In this document: piece after piece, positions 8,928-17,862 of the stretch
Numbering within the stretch: position 1 is the first letter of the stretch
How the letters are laid out: each line of letters begins with the position of its first letter
Assembly: GCF_042611095.1 (NCBI RefSeq)
Contig: NZ_JBHFPV010000006.1
Span: forward strand, 1-64,000
Source of the DNA: Meishania litoralis
Lineage (GTDB): Bacteria > Bacteroidota > Bacteroidia > Flavobacteriales > Flavobacteriaceae
DNA: 64,000 nucleotides
Direction of reading: 5' to 3'
The notes under the pieces: model-generated
Databases searched by the model: none
The model's input: only the letters and a program-made list of their open reading frames with translations
What the model was told of the DNA's origin: nothing
Translations under genes and position numbers: made by a program

Positions 8928-10400
8928 ATGCATAACCCCACAGCGAGAATCCCCCGTTCTTCGATATGCCTTTTTATCATTTTTTTGAGCTTTTCATGTA
9001 GCAAGGATTCCGACCTTTTGGAAGCTGAATCAATAATCGATCCACACAAAGAAAATTTAGTTGTCAAAGAATACGTTGTTGATGACATCTTTAATGTTGC
9101 TCCTGGTGAGAGTACAATTCTCGATGTATTGGAAAATGACAACCTTTCCAATCTAGAAAGTGTTAAAATTGTGGAGATTACGCAACCCGAAAATGGTGAG
9201 GTTGTAATTATTGAGGAAAAGACCCTACAATATATTCCGGCCGAAGAACAACAAGAATCCAGCAGTTCAGAAGTCGATACTTTCACCTATACGGTCGATG
9301 TAGAGACGGAAGAAGGTACCACGGTAACGGAAGAAGCCACGGTAACCGTTGAAGTAACAGAAGAGAATTCTGTTATCGAGAATGGTCCTATACCTAGCAG
9401 TGTGCTATACTGGAAAGACAAATTTGATAATGGTTGGGGCACATACGCTGCAGAAATAAACGAGTTTTCCAAAAGTGGAAACAAAAATCAAGAGTATTAC
9501 TATTTTGCCTATTACATTGATGGAATAGTCAATATGTGGCAGGCTACCGGCGATAACTCATATCTTGACACGGTTATTGGCCTAGTCGATGAAACAATGA
9601 ACGACGCCGTTCCTATGGGGCAATATCTGGGGTGGCCTTCGGCCTCTGGAGAAGCAGTTCCACTTTGGGACAGCTTTTATTGGAGAATCGTAGCCACACT
9701 GACTAGAATCATGCACCAATCGCCCAACCTAAGGTCAAATCAAGACTATCAAGCTGCTTACGAACGTCTTTTAGCTTTTTCCGAAAAAAATATATGGGAA
9801 AGATATGAAGGAGAAGCATGGCATTTTTATAGGGTCAATACCCATATGGCCTCCCATTGGGCAAGAATCGGTATGGAATTATACACCATAACAGGAAAAC
9901 AGAAATATAAGGAAGTCTTCGATAATATTTCATTCGGCACTATGGTCGGCCACCCCTCTAATTTGAGAAATCAACTGAGGCAAAATTCTAACGTGCCATC
10001 GGCGTACGACTGGAGTTCAAATTGGAATGGCAGTAACAATCAAGATACCTCACATGCAGGTGCCATCATAAGCTTTTGGGTGGCAGCCTATGAAACGGAC
10101 ATGTATTGGAACCAACAAGACATTAACGCCTTGATCTCAACTTTTGAAGATGTGATCTGCCCGAATGAACTCACTCAGGGAAGAGAGTTCGTAAACGGCT
10201 CCGGCGGTTACAATACACATTATTCATGGTTGCACGAATGGCTTACACTTGGAAGATATAGCCAAGAAATACAGAACAAGATAGAGGCCCACTACTCAAA
10301 TAGAACCAGTTTGGGCTATGTAGGAATACAACCCGTTGGCATTGCTGCCTTAAATGCAAAAATATTGGCAGATGGCAGAGCCTATTATCCCGAAAACTAG
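8928..10400 (+). CDS. Outer-membrane lipoprotein with cadherin-like domain and alpha-helical toroid domain, putative polysaccharide-active enzyme
   Basis: The 490-residue product has a lipoprotein signal peptide with lipid cysteine at residue 24, followed by SKDSDLL. The acidic/lysine tail resembles a Bacteroidota surface-export signal. Residues 45-145 form a Big_9/cadherin-like module (LDVLENDN, then TFTYTVD). Residues 155-490 are helix-rich with many Trp and Tyr, in the manner of alpha/alpha-toroid lyases and hydrolases. A candidate active-site stretch is NTHMASHW at residues 304-311, and DTSHAG follows later. I do not recognise a named lyase family. The genomic setting suggests cleavage or trimming of the locus polysaccharide. 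The N-terminal half closely matches the protein at 18347, and both genes share an upstream element. Confidence 0.75.
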   Translation: MHNPTARIPRSSICLFIIFLSFSCSKDSDLLEAESIIDPHKENLVVKEYVVDDIFNVAPGESTILDVLENDNLSNLESVKIVEITQPENGEVVIIEEKTLQYIPAEEQQESSSSEVDTFTYTVDVETEEGTTVTEEATVTVEVTEENSVIENGPIPSSVLYWKDKFDNGWGTYAAEINEFSKSGNKNQEYYYFAYYIDGIVNMWQATGDNSYLDTVIGLVDETMNDAVPMGQYLGWPSASGEAVPLWDSFYWRIVATLTRIMHQSPNLRSNQDYQAAYERLLAFSEKNIWERYEGEAWHFYRVNTHMASHWARIGMELYTITGKQKYKEVFDNISFGTMVGHPSNLRNQLRQNSNVPSAYDWSSNWNGSNNQDTSHAGAIISFWVAAYETDMYWNQQDINALISTFEDVICPNELTQGREFVNGSGGYNTHYSWLHEWLTLGRYSQEIQNKIEAHYSNRTSLGYVGIQPVGIAALNAKILADGRAYYPEN

Positions 10401-10420
10401 ATTTTCTTGAAGCTTTTGCA

Positions 10421-11305
10421 TTAGAATTCGATGGTTTTTTGGTTTGTTTCCATCGACTGGATAGTCAGTTCATTACTTATACTAATCACCAATTGAACTA
10501 AATGTGTTAATCTAAACTTCAACCCCTTTAACACTGCAAGTCCCCTAAAGACAAGGAAAGTAAAAGAATACTCTATAGGTGAACTTAAGTATATTTTAGA
10601 ATAGGCGAATAACAGGTCTCTAGCATTTTTCAATTCGTAAATAACAGAATTCTTTTGCATGGTAGCCGAATTTTTTCTAATACGACGATAATAACACACT
10701 TCGGAACAAAGTATCAGTTCTTCGATTGCATTGGAAATATGGGCCATGAACAAAGCATCTTCCCCAAGCTTAAAATTTTCATTAAATCGTCTTGAAGCTA
10801 TCGATCTACTTGGTATTAGTTTGGCCGTGCAGGTTGAGAACAGTCTTCTGTATCGAAACTTATCGTGATAAACCATTGTAGAATCAGAAGTAAACAATTG
10901 TCCAGTATAATTTTTCTCAGAGGATTGAATGTCTTCTTTAAAATTTCGAATAATGCTGCACGATAATCTTTTAGATGAAGCTGAATTCAATAATTGACGA
11001 AAATAGTTTTCACTCAAAATATCATCATCATCCATAAAAAAAATGAAATCTCCAACAGCAATATCAAGCCCTTTATTTCTAGCAGATGACACTCCAACGG
11101 CTGTTGTCGTTAACAACTTAAAATTTTGACAACTATGTTGAGCTAAATAATTTTCTATTTTACTTATATAGTCATCCAATGGACCATTGAGAATAATCAA
11201 AACTTCAAAATTAAAAGAATTTTCCTGTTGGCATCTTATAGAATCTAGACATTTATAAAGGTAGGTTCCAGGTCTATAAGTAGGTATTATAATAGAAATA
11301 TCCAT
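10421..11305 (-). CDS. Glycosyltransferase family 2
   Basis: This 294-residue GT-A type enzyme starts with MDISIIIPTYRPG and has the nucleotide-sugar metal-binding acidic run MDDDD near residue 93, then a C-terminal helical segment. It should transfer a sugar from an NDP-sugar to a lipid-linked acceptor at the cytoplasmic face of the inner membrane. It lies on the opposite strand from the main locus and is convergent with the toroid lipoprotein gene (20 bases between stop codons). Its coding sequence and the region behind it are noticeably more AT-rich than its neighbours, which hints at separate acquisition. Donor and acceptor cannot be deduced. Confidence 0.85.
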   Translation of the reverse strand: MDISIIIPTYRPGTYLYKCLDSIRCQQENSFNFEVLIILNGPLDDYISKIENYLAQHSCQNFKLLTTTAVGVSSARNKGLDIAVGDFIFFMDDDDILSENYFRQLLNSASSKRLSCSIIRNFKEDIQSSEKNYTGQLFTSDSTMVYHDKFRYRRLFSTCTAKLIPSRSIASRRFNENFKLGEDALFMAHISNAIEELILCSEVCYYRRIRKNSATMQKNSVIYELKNARDLLFAYSKIYLSSPIEYSFTFLVFRGLAVLKGLKFRLTHLVQLVISISNELTIQSMETNQKTIEF

Positions 11306-11849
11306 TAATATAATTGTTGAGGAACTAATAAATTATTTGTTTGACTAGATTTGCCATTCATAAAATCTTTATAAAGTTGATGGAGGAACTACCCGAAAAA
11401 TGCCATAAAATAATTTTTGTTCAATTCCTCCACAATATAAGGAGACATACATATGTGGACTTAAAGTAAAAAAAAACTTCATACAATTTAAATTGCGAAA
11501 GTAGTACATAATCCGATGGTCTATTGTTTATTTCAATTCCTTAAATACATAGTTATTCTAAAGTTATCAACACCCAAGCACAATATTAAGACAAAGCAAA
11601 TTTTATGGCATCTAAGAATAAATTGGAGACAACAACATCAAATTAATTTGCTATAATCTTTTGTCCATTTTAGGACTGAACCCAATTTTGTCGAGCAGTT
11701 ACTACCATAGATTTCGTTTTAGAAAAGTATTTTACCGTTTTCTGTATATCTCCTCAGGGTTTAAGTAAATCTTTGTTGAAGCAACCATTACTTCGTACAA
11801 ACAATAAATGTCAACAATACCTGTTTTACTATAAATAATTAGAATAAGA
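11306..11849. other. Very AT-rich 544-bp gap between divergent glycosyltransferase genes
   Basis: No gene is supported here. The region must hold promoters for the minus-strand gene ending at 10421 and the plus-strand gene at 11850, but no clean TAnnTTTG match was found. It contains a 12-bp inverted repeat pair (11400-11411 and 11600-11611) and an 8-bp pair TGGAGGAA/TTCCTCCA (11381-11388 and 11425-11432). Confidence 0.5.
11400..11611. repeat. Widely spaced 12-bp inverted repeat
   Basis: ATGCCATAAAAT at 11400-11411 is exactly inverted as ATTTTATGGCAT at 11600-11611. The arms are 188 bases apart in non-coding, AT-rich DNA. No transposase or target duplication is visible, so its meaning is unknown. 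Confidence 0.4.
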
Positions 11850-12719
11850 ATGAAAAGTATTGCGGCTCTCCTCACATGTCATAACAGAAAAGACAAGACA
11901 CTCAATGCGCTCAAGACCCTATATAGCACTTATGAAAAAGACTTCCCTACTTTCACGCTCGATGTCTATGTCACAGATGACGGCTCCTCAGATGGTACAA
12001 GCGAGGCGATAAAAAAATTATTCCCTAAAGTACATCTACTTCAGGGTGATGGCAATCTTTTTTGGGCCGAAGGTATGAGACACTCTTGGAAAGAAGCGCT
12101 GAAAAAAGATTATGATGCCTATTTTTTGCTAAATGATGACGTTGAACTTTACCCGAATATTTTCGATCAAATCATTTTCACCCATAATCACTCCCTTGAA
12201 AAATATGGCAAGGCCGGAATTTATATTGGCGCCACAGAGGATAAGTATAAGAATCAATTGACTTATAGTGGTTCAATAATTCTAAATAAATTTTTGTATA
12301 CCCAAAAAAGACTTCCTGCCAACGGACAGGTGCAAAAATGTGATTTGGCCAATGCAAATATCATGGTAGCAACGAGGTCGGTCGTTAACTCAATTGGGAT
12401 ATTGAGCGAAGGATATAGTCACGGAATGGCCGACTATGACTATTCACTCACTGCAAGTCGAAAAAATATTCCTGTCTTGGTGGCCCCTGAATATTGTGGT
12501 CATTGCGAGAACGATCATAAAGACACCTACGACGGCTTTGCCGAAATGAGCTTTGTTGAAAGAAAGGCATATCTCTATAAACCCACGGGCTTGGCTTTTG
12601 ATTCCTACTTAAAGTATATGAAGAAATTTTTCCCTTTCAGATATATTTTGGTTGCCTTTTTCGGGTGGTTAAAACTCTATTTTCCAAGAATATATTTAAA
12701 CTATTTTAAAAATCGTTAA
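11850..12719 (+). CDS. Glycosyltransferase family 2
   Basis: The 289-residue protein begins IAALLTCHNRKDKTLNAL and has the GT2 features VTDDGSSDGT (residues 41-50) and LLNDDVEL (about residue 94), which supply the nucleotide and metal-binding acidic residues. The layout resembles rhamnosyltransferase-type GT2 enzymes of O-antigen loci. It would act on the lipid-linked oligosaccharide in the cytoplasm. It lies 86 bases upstream of the next glycosyltransferase, which may have its own promoter. Sugar specificity is unknown. Confidence 0.85.
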   Translation: MKSIAALLTCHNRKDKTLNALKTLYSTYEKDFPTFTLDVYVTDDGSSDGTSEAIKKLFPKVHLLQGDGNLFWAEGMRHSWKEALKKDYDAYFLLNDDVELYPNIFDQIIFTHNHSLEKYGKAGIYIGATEDKYKNQLTYSGSIILNKFLYTQKRLPANGQVQKCDLANANIMVATRSVVNSIGILSEGYSHGMADYDYSLTASRKNIPVLVAPEYCGHCENDHKDTYDGFAEMSFVERKAYLYKPTGLAFDSYLKYMKKFFPFRYILVAFFGWLKLYFPRIYLNYFKNR

Positions 12720-12723
12720 CAAT

Positions 12724-12731
12724 TATATTTG
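12724..12731 (+). promoter_or_regulatory. Bacteroidota -7 promoter element TATATTTG
   Basis: TATATTTG is an exact match to TAnnTTTG. It begins 4 bases after the previous stop codon and lies about 75 bases before the TTG start at 12805. The -33 region is only a run of T, so this is a moderate call. Confidence 0.45.
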
Positions 12732-12804
12732 CAGGATAAAAAAGCTGGGGCTCAAATCTTAAGCCTACCAATTACTATCTGAATAGCCATACAATAAGAT
12801 TCAA

Positions 12805-14025
12805 TTGAAAATTCTGTACATACATCAATATTTTAGAACGCCCTATGAACCCGGTGGAACAAGGTCATATTGGATCAGTCAGGAACTCATCAAAAATGGG
12901 CATGAGGTGACCATGTTGACAACGACCGAGAGGACCATGAAGTCCAGTGTTGAGCGAGAAACTATCGACGACATAAACATCGTGTACATCAATGTACCTT
13001 ATCATAACGCAATGGGGTTTATGATGCGCCTGATATCTTTCTTGCGGTTTATGCTAAAATCTTTGGAGGTCGCCTGGCGGGAAAAAAACGTTGATCTTGT
13101 CGTGGCAACTTCTACCCCACTTACAGTTGGTTTTCCTGCTTTAGTGCTTAAGAAAATTAAAAGAATACCCTTTGTTTTCGAAGTTCGGGATCTTTGGCCG
13201 GAAGTACCCGTACAAATGGGTGGGCTCAAGAACAAGGCTTTGATTTTTATTGCTGAATGGTTCGAAAAGACCATCTATAAGAACGCGCTCCATATAGTGG
13301 CATTGTCCCCCGGAATGTACGAGGGCGTAGTCGAAAAAAAAATAGATAAGGAAAAAGTCTCCATGATTCCCAATATGTCCAAAATCGATTCATTTTGGCC
13401 TAGAGAGAAAAATTTGGACCTAATGGCCGAGTTGGGGTTAAGTGAGTGTTCTTTCAAAGTGGCTTATTTCGGTGCCATGGGCGCTTCTAATGATATGGAA
13501 TTAATTCTAAATGCCGGTAGGCTCCTCAAAGAGCGAAAAGATATCGAGTTTCTATTCATGGGACATGGAGCAATGGAAAGCGTACTCAAGAAAAGCAAAG
13601 AGGAGGAAGGATTATCCAATCTAAACTTTTATGGCAATATTGCCATGTCTAGATTATCAGAAATCGTGAATTTCTGTGATGTCTCTCTGGTAACTTTTTC
13701 CAACCTTCCAATACTTGCCACAAACTCGCCCAATAAATTGTTTGATTCCCTATCTGCAGGTAAACCGATTATTGTCAATTCCCCAGGTTGGACAAAAGAT
13801 CTGGTCGAGAAGTACGAATGCGGAATTTTTGTCGAACCTGAAAACCCAAAAAATCTAGCTGATAAAATCTTGTTTTTAAAGAACAACCCGGAATTGGTAA
13901 AGAAAATGGGTAAGAATGCCAGGCTATTGGCCGAAACAAAATATGATAAGTCAATTTTATGCGAGGAATTCGCCGATATGATCGATGCCCAAATACCGCA
14001 GCTCAAAAAAAGTACTTCCAATTGA
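12805..14025 (+). CDS. Glycosyltransferase family 4 (WbuB-like)
   Basis: This 406-residue GT-B enzyme begins MKILYIHQYFRTPYEPGG and carries FEVRDLWPEVPVQMGG, the signature of WbuB-like amino-sugar transferases, plus the C-terminal donor-site region ending in GKPIIVNSPGW. An in-frame TAG at 12784-12786 and the lack of ATG or GTG before the conserved N-terminus make the TTG at 12805 the only good start. It is likely to add an N-acetylated 6-deoxy amino sugar or similar residue early in repeat assembly. A related enzyme is encoded at 37181. Both lie close to a phosphoglycosyltransferase gene, which fits an early step in chain synthesis. Confidence 0.85.
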   Translation: MKILYIHQYFRTPYEPGGTRSYWISQELIKNGHEVTMLTTTERTMKSSVERETIDDINIVYINVPYHNAMGFMMRLISFLRFMLKSLEVAWREKNVDLVVATSTPLTVGFPALVLKKIKRIPFVFEVRDLWPEVPVQMGGLKNKALIFIAEWFEKTIYKNALHIVALSPGMYEGVVEKKIDKEKVSMIPNMSKIDSFWPREKNLDLMAELGLSECSFKVAYFGAMGASNDMELILNAGRLLKERKDIEFLFMGHGAMESVLKKSKEEEGLSNLNFYGNIAMSRLSEIVNFCDVSLVTFSNLPILATNSPNKLFDSLSAGKPIIVNSPGWTKDLVEKYECGIFVEPENPKNLADKILFLKNNPELVKKMGKNARLLAETKYDKSILCEEFADMIDAQIPQLKKSTSN

Positions 14026-14226
14026 TTTGACTTAAAATGTGATACATGCGGATCCCAACTTCAGTGAATACTCAAATTCATTAAAGGTGTTAATGAGAGA
14101 GGTCAGCCGTTTCATCCAAAATAATGTGACATTCGTCCACAAGCATTTCACAAATACGATTAAACATCTTTACTTTGTTACGTCACCACGATTAACCTAA
14201 TAAAATAGTTCTCCGATATAAAGTAT

Positions 14227-15348
14227 ATGAAGATTGTCCTTTTGCTTAGTAGGATAGAACAGACCGGGGTCACTACACATACATTGGATCTGGCAAGTGG
14301 TTTGGTCGAAAAAGGACATGAAGTCGGTTTGATTACGGGCGGAAAAGTAGAAAACGCCTCCCAAAGGGTTGATGATTTCTATCAGGAATTCAAAAGATTA
14401 GGTCTCACTATCATGGAGTTCGAAACGCCTAGAGGGCCTTTTATCAGAAGGGCCGTGCAATCCATTACATCGGTGGCAAGAATAATTAGCATGTTGAAGA
14501 AATTCAACCCGCAAATAATCCACTGCCAATCACCATATATGACCTTCATACCTTGGTTGATGGGCAAAAAGTTTACCACAACGATCCATATTCTTTATTT
14601 GAAGCGAAACTTCAAATTCAAAAACCCGAACCATTTGATAGCTATCAGCAATGAATCGTACGAGTTCAGCAAAAAAGTGTTCGGAATTGCAGATGCCAAT
14701 ATCACTCTCATTCACCATGGGGTGTCCGACAGATTTGGGAAACCGGTACCCGATCAAGAAAAGAAAGCGCTTAAAAAAAGGTTTCAAATTGATGAGGGTA
14801 AAATCATAGTCGGTTATGTTGGGAGTATTTCGCGCAGAAAAGGAAGTGATATCTTGGTAAAATCGCTAAAGTCGCTTAACGAAGCGACTAAAAATAAAAT
14901 CCATGTGATATTTTTGGGAGGAGTTGCGGGCAGCGAAGAACAATCATGGTTAAAAAGTATGATTGCTGAGGCAGGGATAGACCATTTAATGACTTTGGTC
15001 CCCTTTGAGGATCCCAAACCGTTTTACGATGTTTTCGATGTTTTTGTACTTCCTTCACGTATGGAATCTTTTCCATTGGTTACAATTGAAGCAATGATGA
15101 GTGGTTGTTGTCCTGTTAGAAGCAATACCGAGGGGGCATATGAACAAATTGATCATGGCAGAACGGGGTTACTTTTTGAGAACGAAAATGCTATGGAGTT
15201 TACCAATGCCATCGAGCTATTGGCCAATGATAAAGTAATGATCAAAAAACTTGGCGAACAAGCGCGAATCAAAGCGATTTCCAAGTTTACAATTCCTGTA
15301 ATGACCGAGAAAACCTTAAAGGTTTATGAAAAAATCATGAATTATTAA
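14227..15348 (+). CDS. Glycosyltransferase family 4
   Basis: The 373-residue GT-B protein has the N-terminal glycine-rich loop GVTTHTLDLASGLVEKGHEVG, given here only as its conserved start GVTTHT at about residue 14. It has the central GYVGSISRRKGSDIL at the Rossmann domain junction and the donor-binding E-x7-E region around PSRMESFPLVTIEAM. It should be a retaining transferase acting at the cytoplasmic membrane face. The gene starts at an ATG after a 200-bp non-coding stretch and ends 13 bases before the phosphoglycosyltransferase gene, so the two are probably co-transcribed. Its specific sugar cannot be read from sequence. Confidence 0.86.
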   Translation: MKIVLLLSRIEQTGVTTHTLDLASGLVEKGHEVGLITGGKVENASQRVDDFYQEFKRLGLTIMEFETPRGPFIRRAVQSITSVARIISMLKKFNPQIIHCQSPYMTFIPWLMGKKFTTTIHILYLKRNFKFKNPNHLIAISNESYEFSKKVFGIADANITLIHHGVSDRFGKPVPDQEKKALKKRFQIDEGKIIVGYVGSISRRKGSDILVKSLKSLNEATKNKIHVIFLGGVAGSEEQSWLKSMIAEAGIDHLMTLVPFEDPKPFYDVFDVFVLPSRMESFPLVTIEAMMSGCCPVRSNTEGAYEQIDHGRTGLLFENENAMEFTNAIELLANDKVMIKKLGEQARIKAISKFTIPVMTEKTLKVYEKIMNY

Positions 15349-15361
15349 AGCTGATAAGATA

Positions 15362-15967
15362 ATGTATAAAAACGGCATTAAACCCATCATTGATTTATTC
15401 GCTGCGTTGACAGGTCTCATTTTACTCGCTCCCATTTTCCTTAGTATTACCTTAATTTTATACTTCGTCAACAATGGTCAACCATTTTTTGTTCAGAAAA
15501 GGCCTGGAAAAAACGAGAAGATTTTTAAAATATTGAAGTTCAAGACGATGAACGAAAAAAAAGATTCTGACGGTAATCTGTTATCAGATCACGAAAGAAT
15601 GACCAAGATTGGTAGATTGATTAGGAATAGCTCTCTAGATGAGATTCCTCAACTTATCAATGTACTTAAAGGCGATATGTCAATAGTTGGACCGAGACCA
15701 CTTTTGGTCTCATACCTCCCCCTCTATAATGAAAGACAGGCAAAAAGACATTTGGTCAAACCTGGCATTACCGGATGGGCCCAAGTAAATGGTCGAAATG
15801 CCATTAGTTGGAAACAAAAGTTCGATTATGATTTATGGTATGTCGAAAATCAAAGTTTTATCATTGACCTCAAAATTATATGGAAAACCGTTTTGAAGGT
15901 TTTCAGGTCAGAAGGTATTTCGGCCAGCGATAATATAACCATGGAAATGTTTACGGGAACCGATTGA
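15362..15967 (+). CDS. Initiating sugar transferase, short PglC/WcaJ-C type phosphoglycosyltransferase
   Basis: This 201-residue protein is the minimal catalytic form of the bacterial sugar-transferase family. It has one N-terminal hydrophobic segment (residues 9-35), then FVQKRPGKNEK, ILKFKTMNE, SSLDEIPQL, GDMSIVGPRP and KPGITGWAQVNGRN. The Asp-Glu pair of SLDEIPQ is the expected catalytic dyad. The family moves a phospho-sugar from a UDP-sugar to undecaprenyl phosphate, starting repeat-unit synthesis. A second, polytopic initiating transferase is encoded at 38567, so the locus has two. It follows the GT4 gene by 13 bases. Confidence 0.92.
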   Translation: MYKNGIKPIIDLFAALTGLILLAPIFLSITLILYFVNNGQPFFVQKRPGKNEKIFKILKFKTMNEKKDSDGNLLSDHERMTKIGRLIRNSSLDEIPQLINVLKGDMSIVGPRPLLVSYLPLYNERQAKRHLVKPGITGWAQVNGRNAISWKQKFDYDLWYVENQSFIIDLKIIWKTVLKVFRSEGISASDNITMEMFTGTD

Positions 15968-15998
15968 TTATATTTATTATCCTAACAAAGCACATTTG

Positions 15999-17003
15999 AT
16001 GATATCAATAATTCAGGAAGAAAAAACATGGAAAACAACCTTAAAAAGGTTTGACAGCTATGATTTTTATCATACATATGATTACCATGTTATTTCAAAA
16101 AAGGATGATGAAAAGCCTATTTTGGTTCTTTTTGAAAACAATGGACAAGTCCTGGCCATTCCCTTTTTAATGAGGTCTATCCCTGGCACGGAATTCTTTG
16201 ACCTTACCTCGGTTTACGGCTATGCAGGGCCGGTATGCGATAATATTAAAAATAATCACGACTTTGCGTTAGCTTTCAATAGATTTCTAAAAGAAAAAAA
16301 TATAGTCAGTATTTTTTCAAGATTGCACCCTTTTATCAAGGGACAGGAAGATGTGCTAAAGGGACTCGGGCAAACCCCTACAATAGGTAAAGTTGTCAAT
16401 ATTGATCTCACATCGGATTTGGCCCAGCAACGAACCCAATATAGTAAAAGTACCAAGAACAGGACCAACAAATGTCGTAAGCTTTGCACGATACGAAAGG
16501 CTAAAACCGACGAGGACATTGATACCTTTATAGACATCTATTATGAAAACATGGATCGTCTTTCTGCCTCAAAAGACTATTATTTTTCAAGGAATTACTT
16601 TTTCGATTTTATGAAATGTGATGATTTCGAAACGGAGATATTAATGGTATTCCATAATGAAGATGATGTTGCCATTGCTGCTTCAATGTTTGTTAAGACC
16701 AACAGTTATGTTCAATTTCATCTGTCAGGGTCAAGAACCTCATATTTGCATCTGGCACCCGCCAACGTCTTTTTGGATGAAATGCGAGTTCTTGCCACAA
16801 ATGATGGCTATGACTACTTCAATTTGGGAGGAGGCCTTGGTGGTCGAGAAGACTCCTTGTTCGATTTCAAATCTTCCTTCTCAAACGACTATAGAGATTT
16901 CAAAGTTTGGAAATATATAGTGAACAATGAGGTATATAATGAGCTGTCGAAGAATAAGATCGGCGTAGACAACGAAAGCTTTTTTCCGTTATATCGAAAA
17001 TAG
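15999..17003 (+). CDS. FemAB/GNAT-like acyl- or aminoacyl-transferase
   Basis: The protein of about 334 residues has the two-lobed GNAT look of FemX-like proteins found in polysaccharide loci: SVYGYAGPV in the first lobe, a basic KSTKNRTNKCRK stretch around residue 150, and the C-terminal FNLGGGLGGREDSLFDFK motif typical of this group. It has no signal peptide or membrane segment. Members transfer amino acids or acyl groups to peptidoglycan precursors or sugars. Here it could acylate a lipid-linked sugar, for example a free amine of a diamino sugar. The ATG at 15999 is preferred over the TTG at 15996. It is convergent with the deacetylase gene, with a 4-bp gap. Confidence 0.72.
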   Translation: MISIIQEEKTWKTTLKRFDSYDFYHTYDYHVISKKDDEKPILVLFENNGQVLAIPFLMRSIPGTEFFDLTSVYGYAGPVCDNIKNNHDFALAFNRFLKEKNIVSIFSRLHPFIKGQEDVLKGLGQTPTIGKVVNIDLTSDLAQQRTQYSKSTKNRTNKCRKLCTIRKAKTDEDIDTFIDIYYENMDRLSASKDYYFSRNYFFDFMKCDDFETEILMVFHNEDDVAIAASMFVKTNSYVQFHLSGSRTSYLHLAPANVFLDEMRVLATNDGYDYFNLGGGLGGREDSLFDFKSSFSNDYRDFKVWKYIVNNEVYNELSKNKIGVDNESFFPLYRK

Positions 17004-17007
17004 CCGA

Positions 17008-17862
17008 CTACCCCACTACTGTTTCAAACTCTACTTCGGCCGATACGATTTGGGGGGCATTTTTCATAATAAGATAATTGACCAACAGCCAATTTTCTTT
17101 GTTAAATAAATGAAATAATTTAGACCTAAGCTCTTTACCGTCAATGTCCAATACTTCCAATTTGCCATTGGCCAGATTTGCATGAACCATTAATTCATAA
17201 TTTTTCCTTGGATCTATTCCATACTTAATGGCCTGGTCAATGTCACCGAATTTATCCACTGATGCAAATCCATTGATTTTTATATAGCTATTGATTATTT
17301 TCTTATAGACTGCTTTTTTAAGACCATCGGCAGCTTCTATATTCCTCGAAATTCGAACCGACCCAATATTATATTTTTTTGCCAACCTTATAACACATTT
17401 TAAAACGGGCCATTTTGTATGAACATGTTGATGAGAATCAATATGACTTGGCAAAAATCCAAAGCATTCTATGAAAAGCTTTAGCTGGGTTTCAAGCTCT
17501 AAAAGTATGCATTCTTCATCATAGCTGTTCAAAAAAAAGTTTGGTAGGTTATGCTTGGATCTAAAAAAGCCATCATCACATAATGTTTTGTTCAAACCCA
17601 TTTTTTCCGTCAAAGGTCGACCGAAAGAAAGGTTTAAGTGAATACCAACGGAGTCTCTATCTATTTTATTCGATTTCACATAAGATACTGCATCCTCCAA
17701 ACCTATCTTGAAGTTCATCAAAGTCGTTGTGGAACTAATCAAATTCTCTTTAAACGCCCTATATGTAGCAAGATTTATTTCTTTGGAAGCTCCAAAATCA
17801 TCACTATTAATTAAAATCACAGTACTGTAATTAAAATATTTAACAAATGTTAAAGGAAACAT
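17008..17862 (-). CDS. YdjC/ChbG-family carbohydrate deacetylase
   Basis: This 284-residue protein contains INSDDFGAS near residue 19, IHLNLSFGRPL near residue 75 and IDSHQHVHTKWP near residue 142. These match the Asp/His metal-binding pattern of the YdjC/ChbG family, which removes N-acetyl groups from amino-sugar oligosaccharides using a divalent metal. No convincing signal peptide is visible, so it is probably cytoplasmic. It lies on the minus strand, convergent with the FemAB/GNAT-like gene. One possibility is that it deacetylates an intermediate that the neighbour re-acylates, but this is only inferred from position. Confidence 0.82.
   Translation of the reverse strand: MFPLTFVKYFNYSTVILINSDDFGASKEINLATYRAFKENLISSTTTLMNFKIGLEDAVSYVKSNKIDRDSVGIHLNLSFGRPLTEKMGLNKTLCDDGFFRSKHNLPNFFLNSYDEECILLELETQLKLFIECFGFLPSHIDSHQHVHTKWPVLKCVIRLAKKYNIGSVRISRNIEAADGLKKAVYKKIINSYIKINGFASVDKFGDIDQAIKYGIDPRKNYELMVHANLANGKLEVLDIDGKELRSKLFHLFNKENWLLVNYLIMKNAPQIVSAEVEFETVVG

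Noticed and set aside
11400..11611. Ends of an insertion sequence
   Set aside because: No transposase ORF lies between the 12-bp arms, and no target-site duplication is visible.
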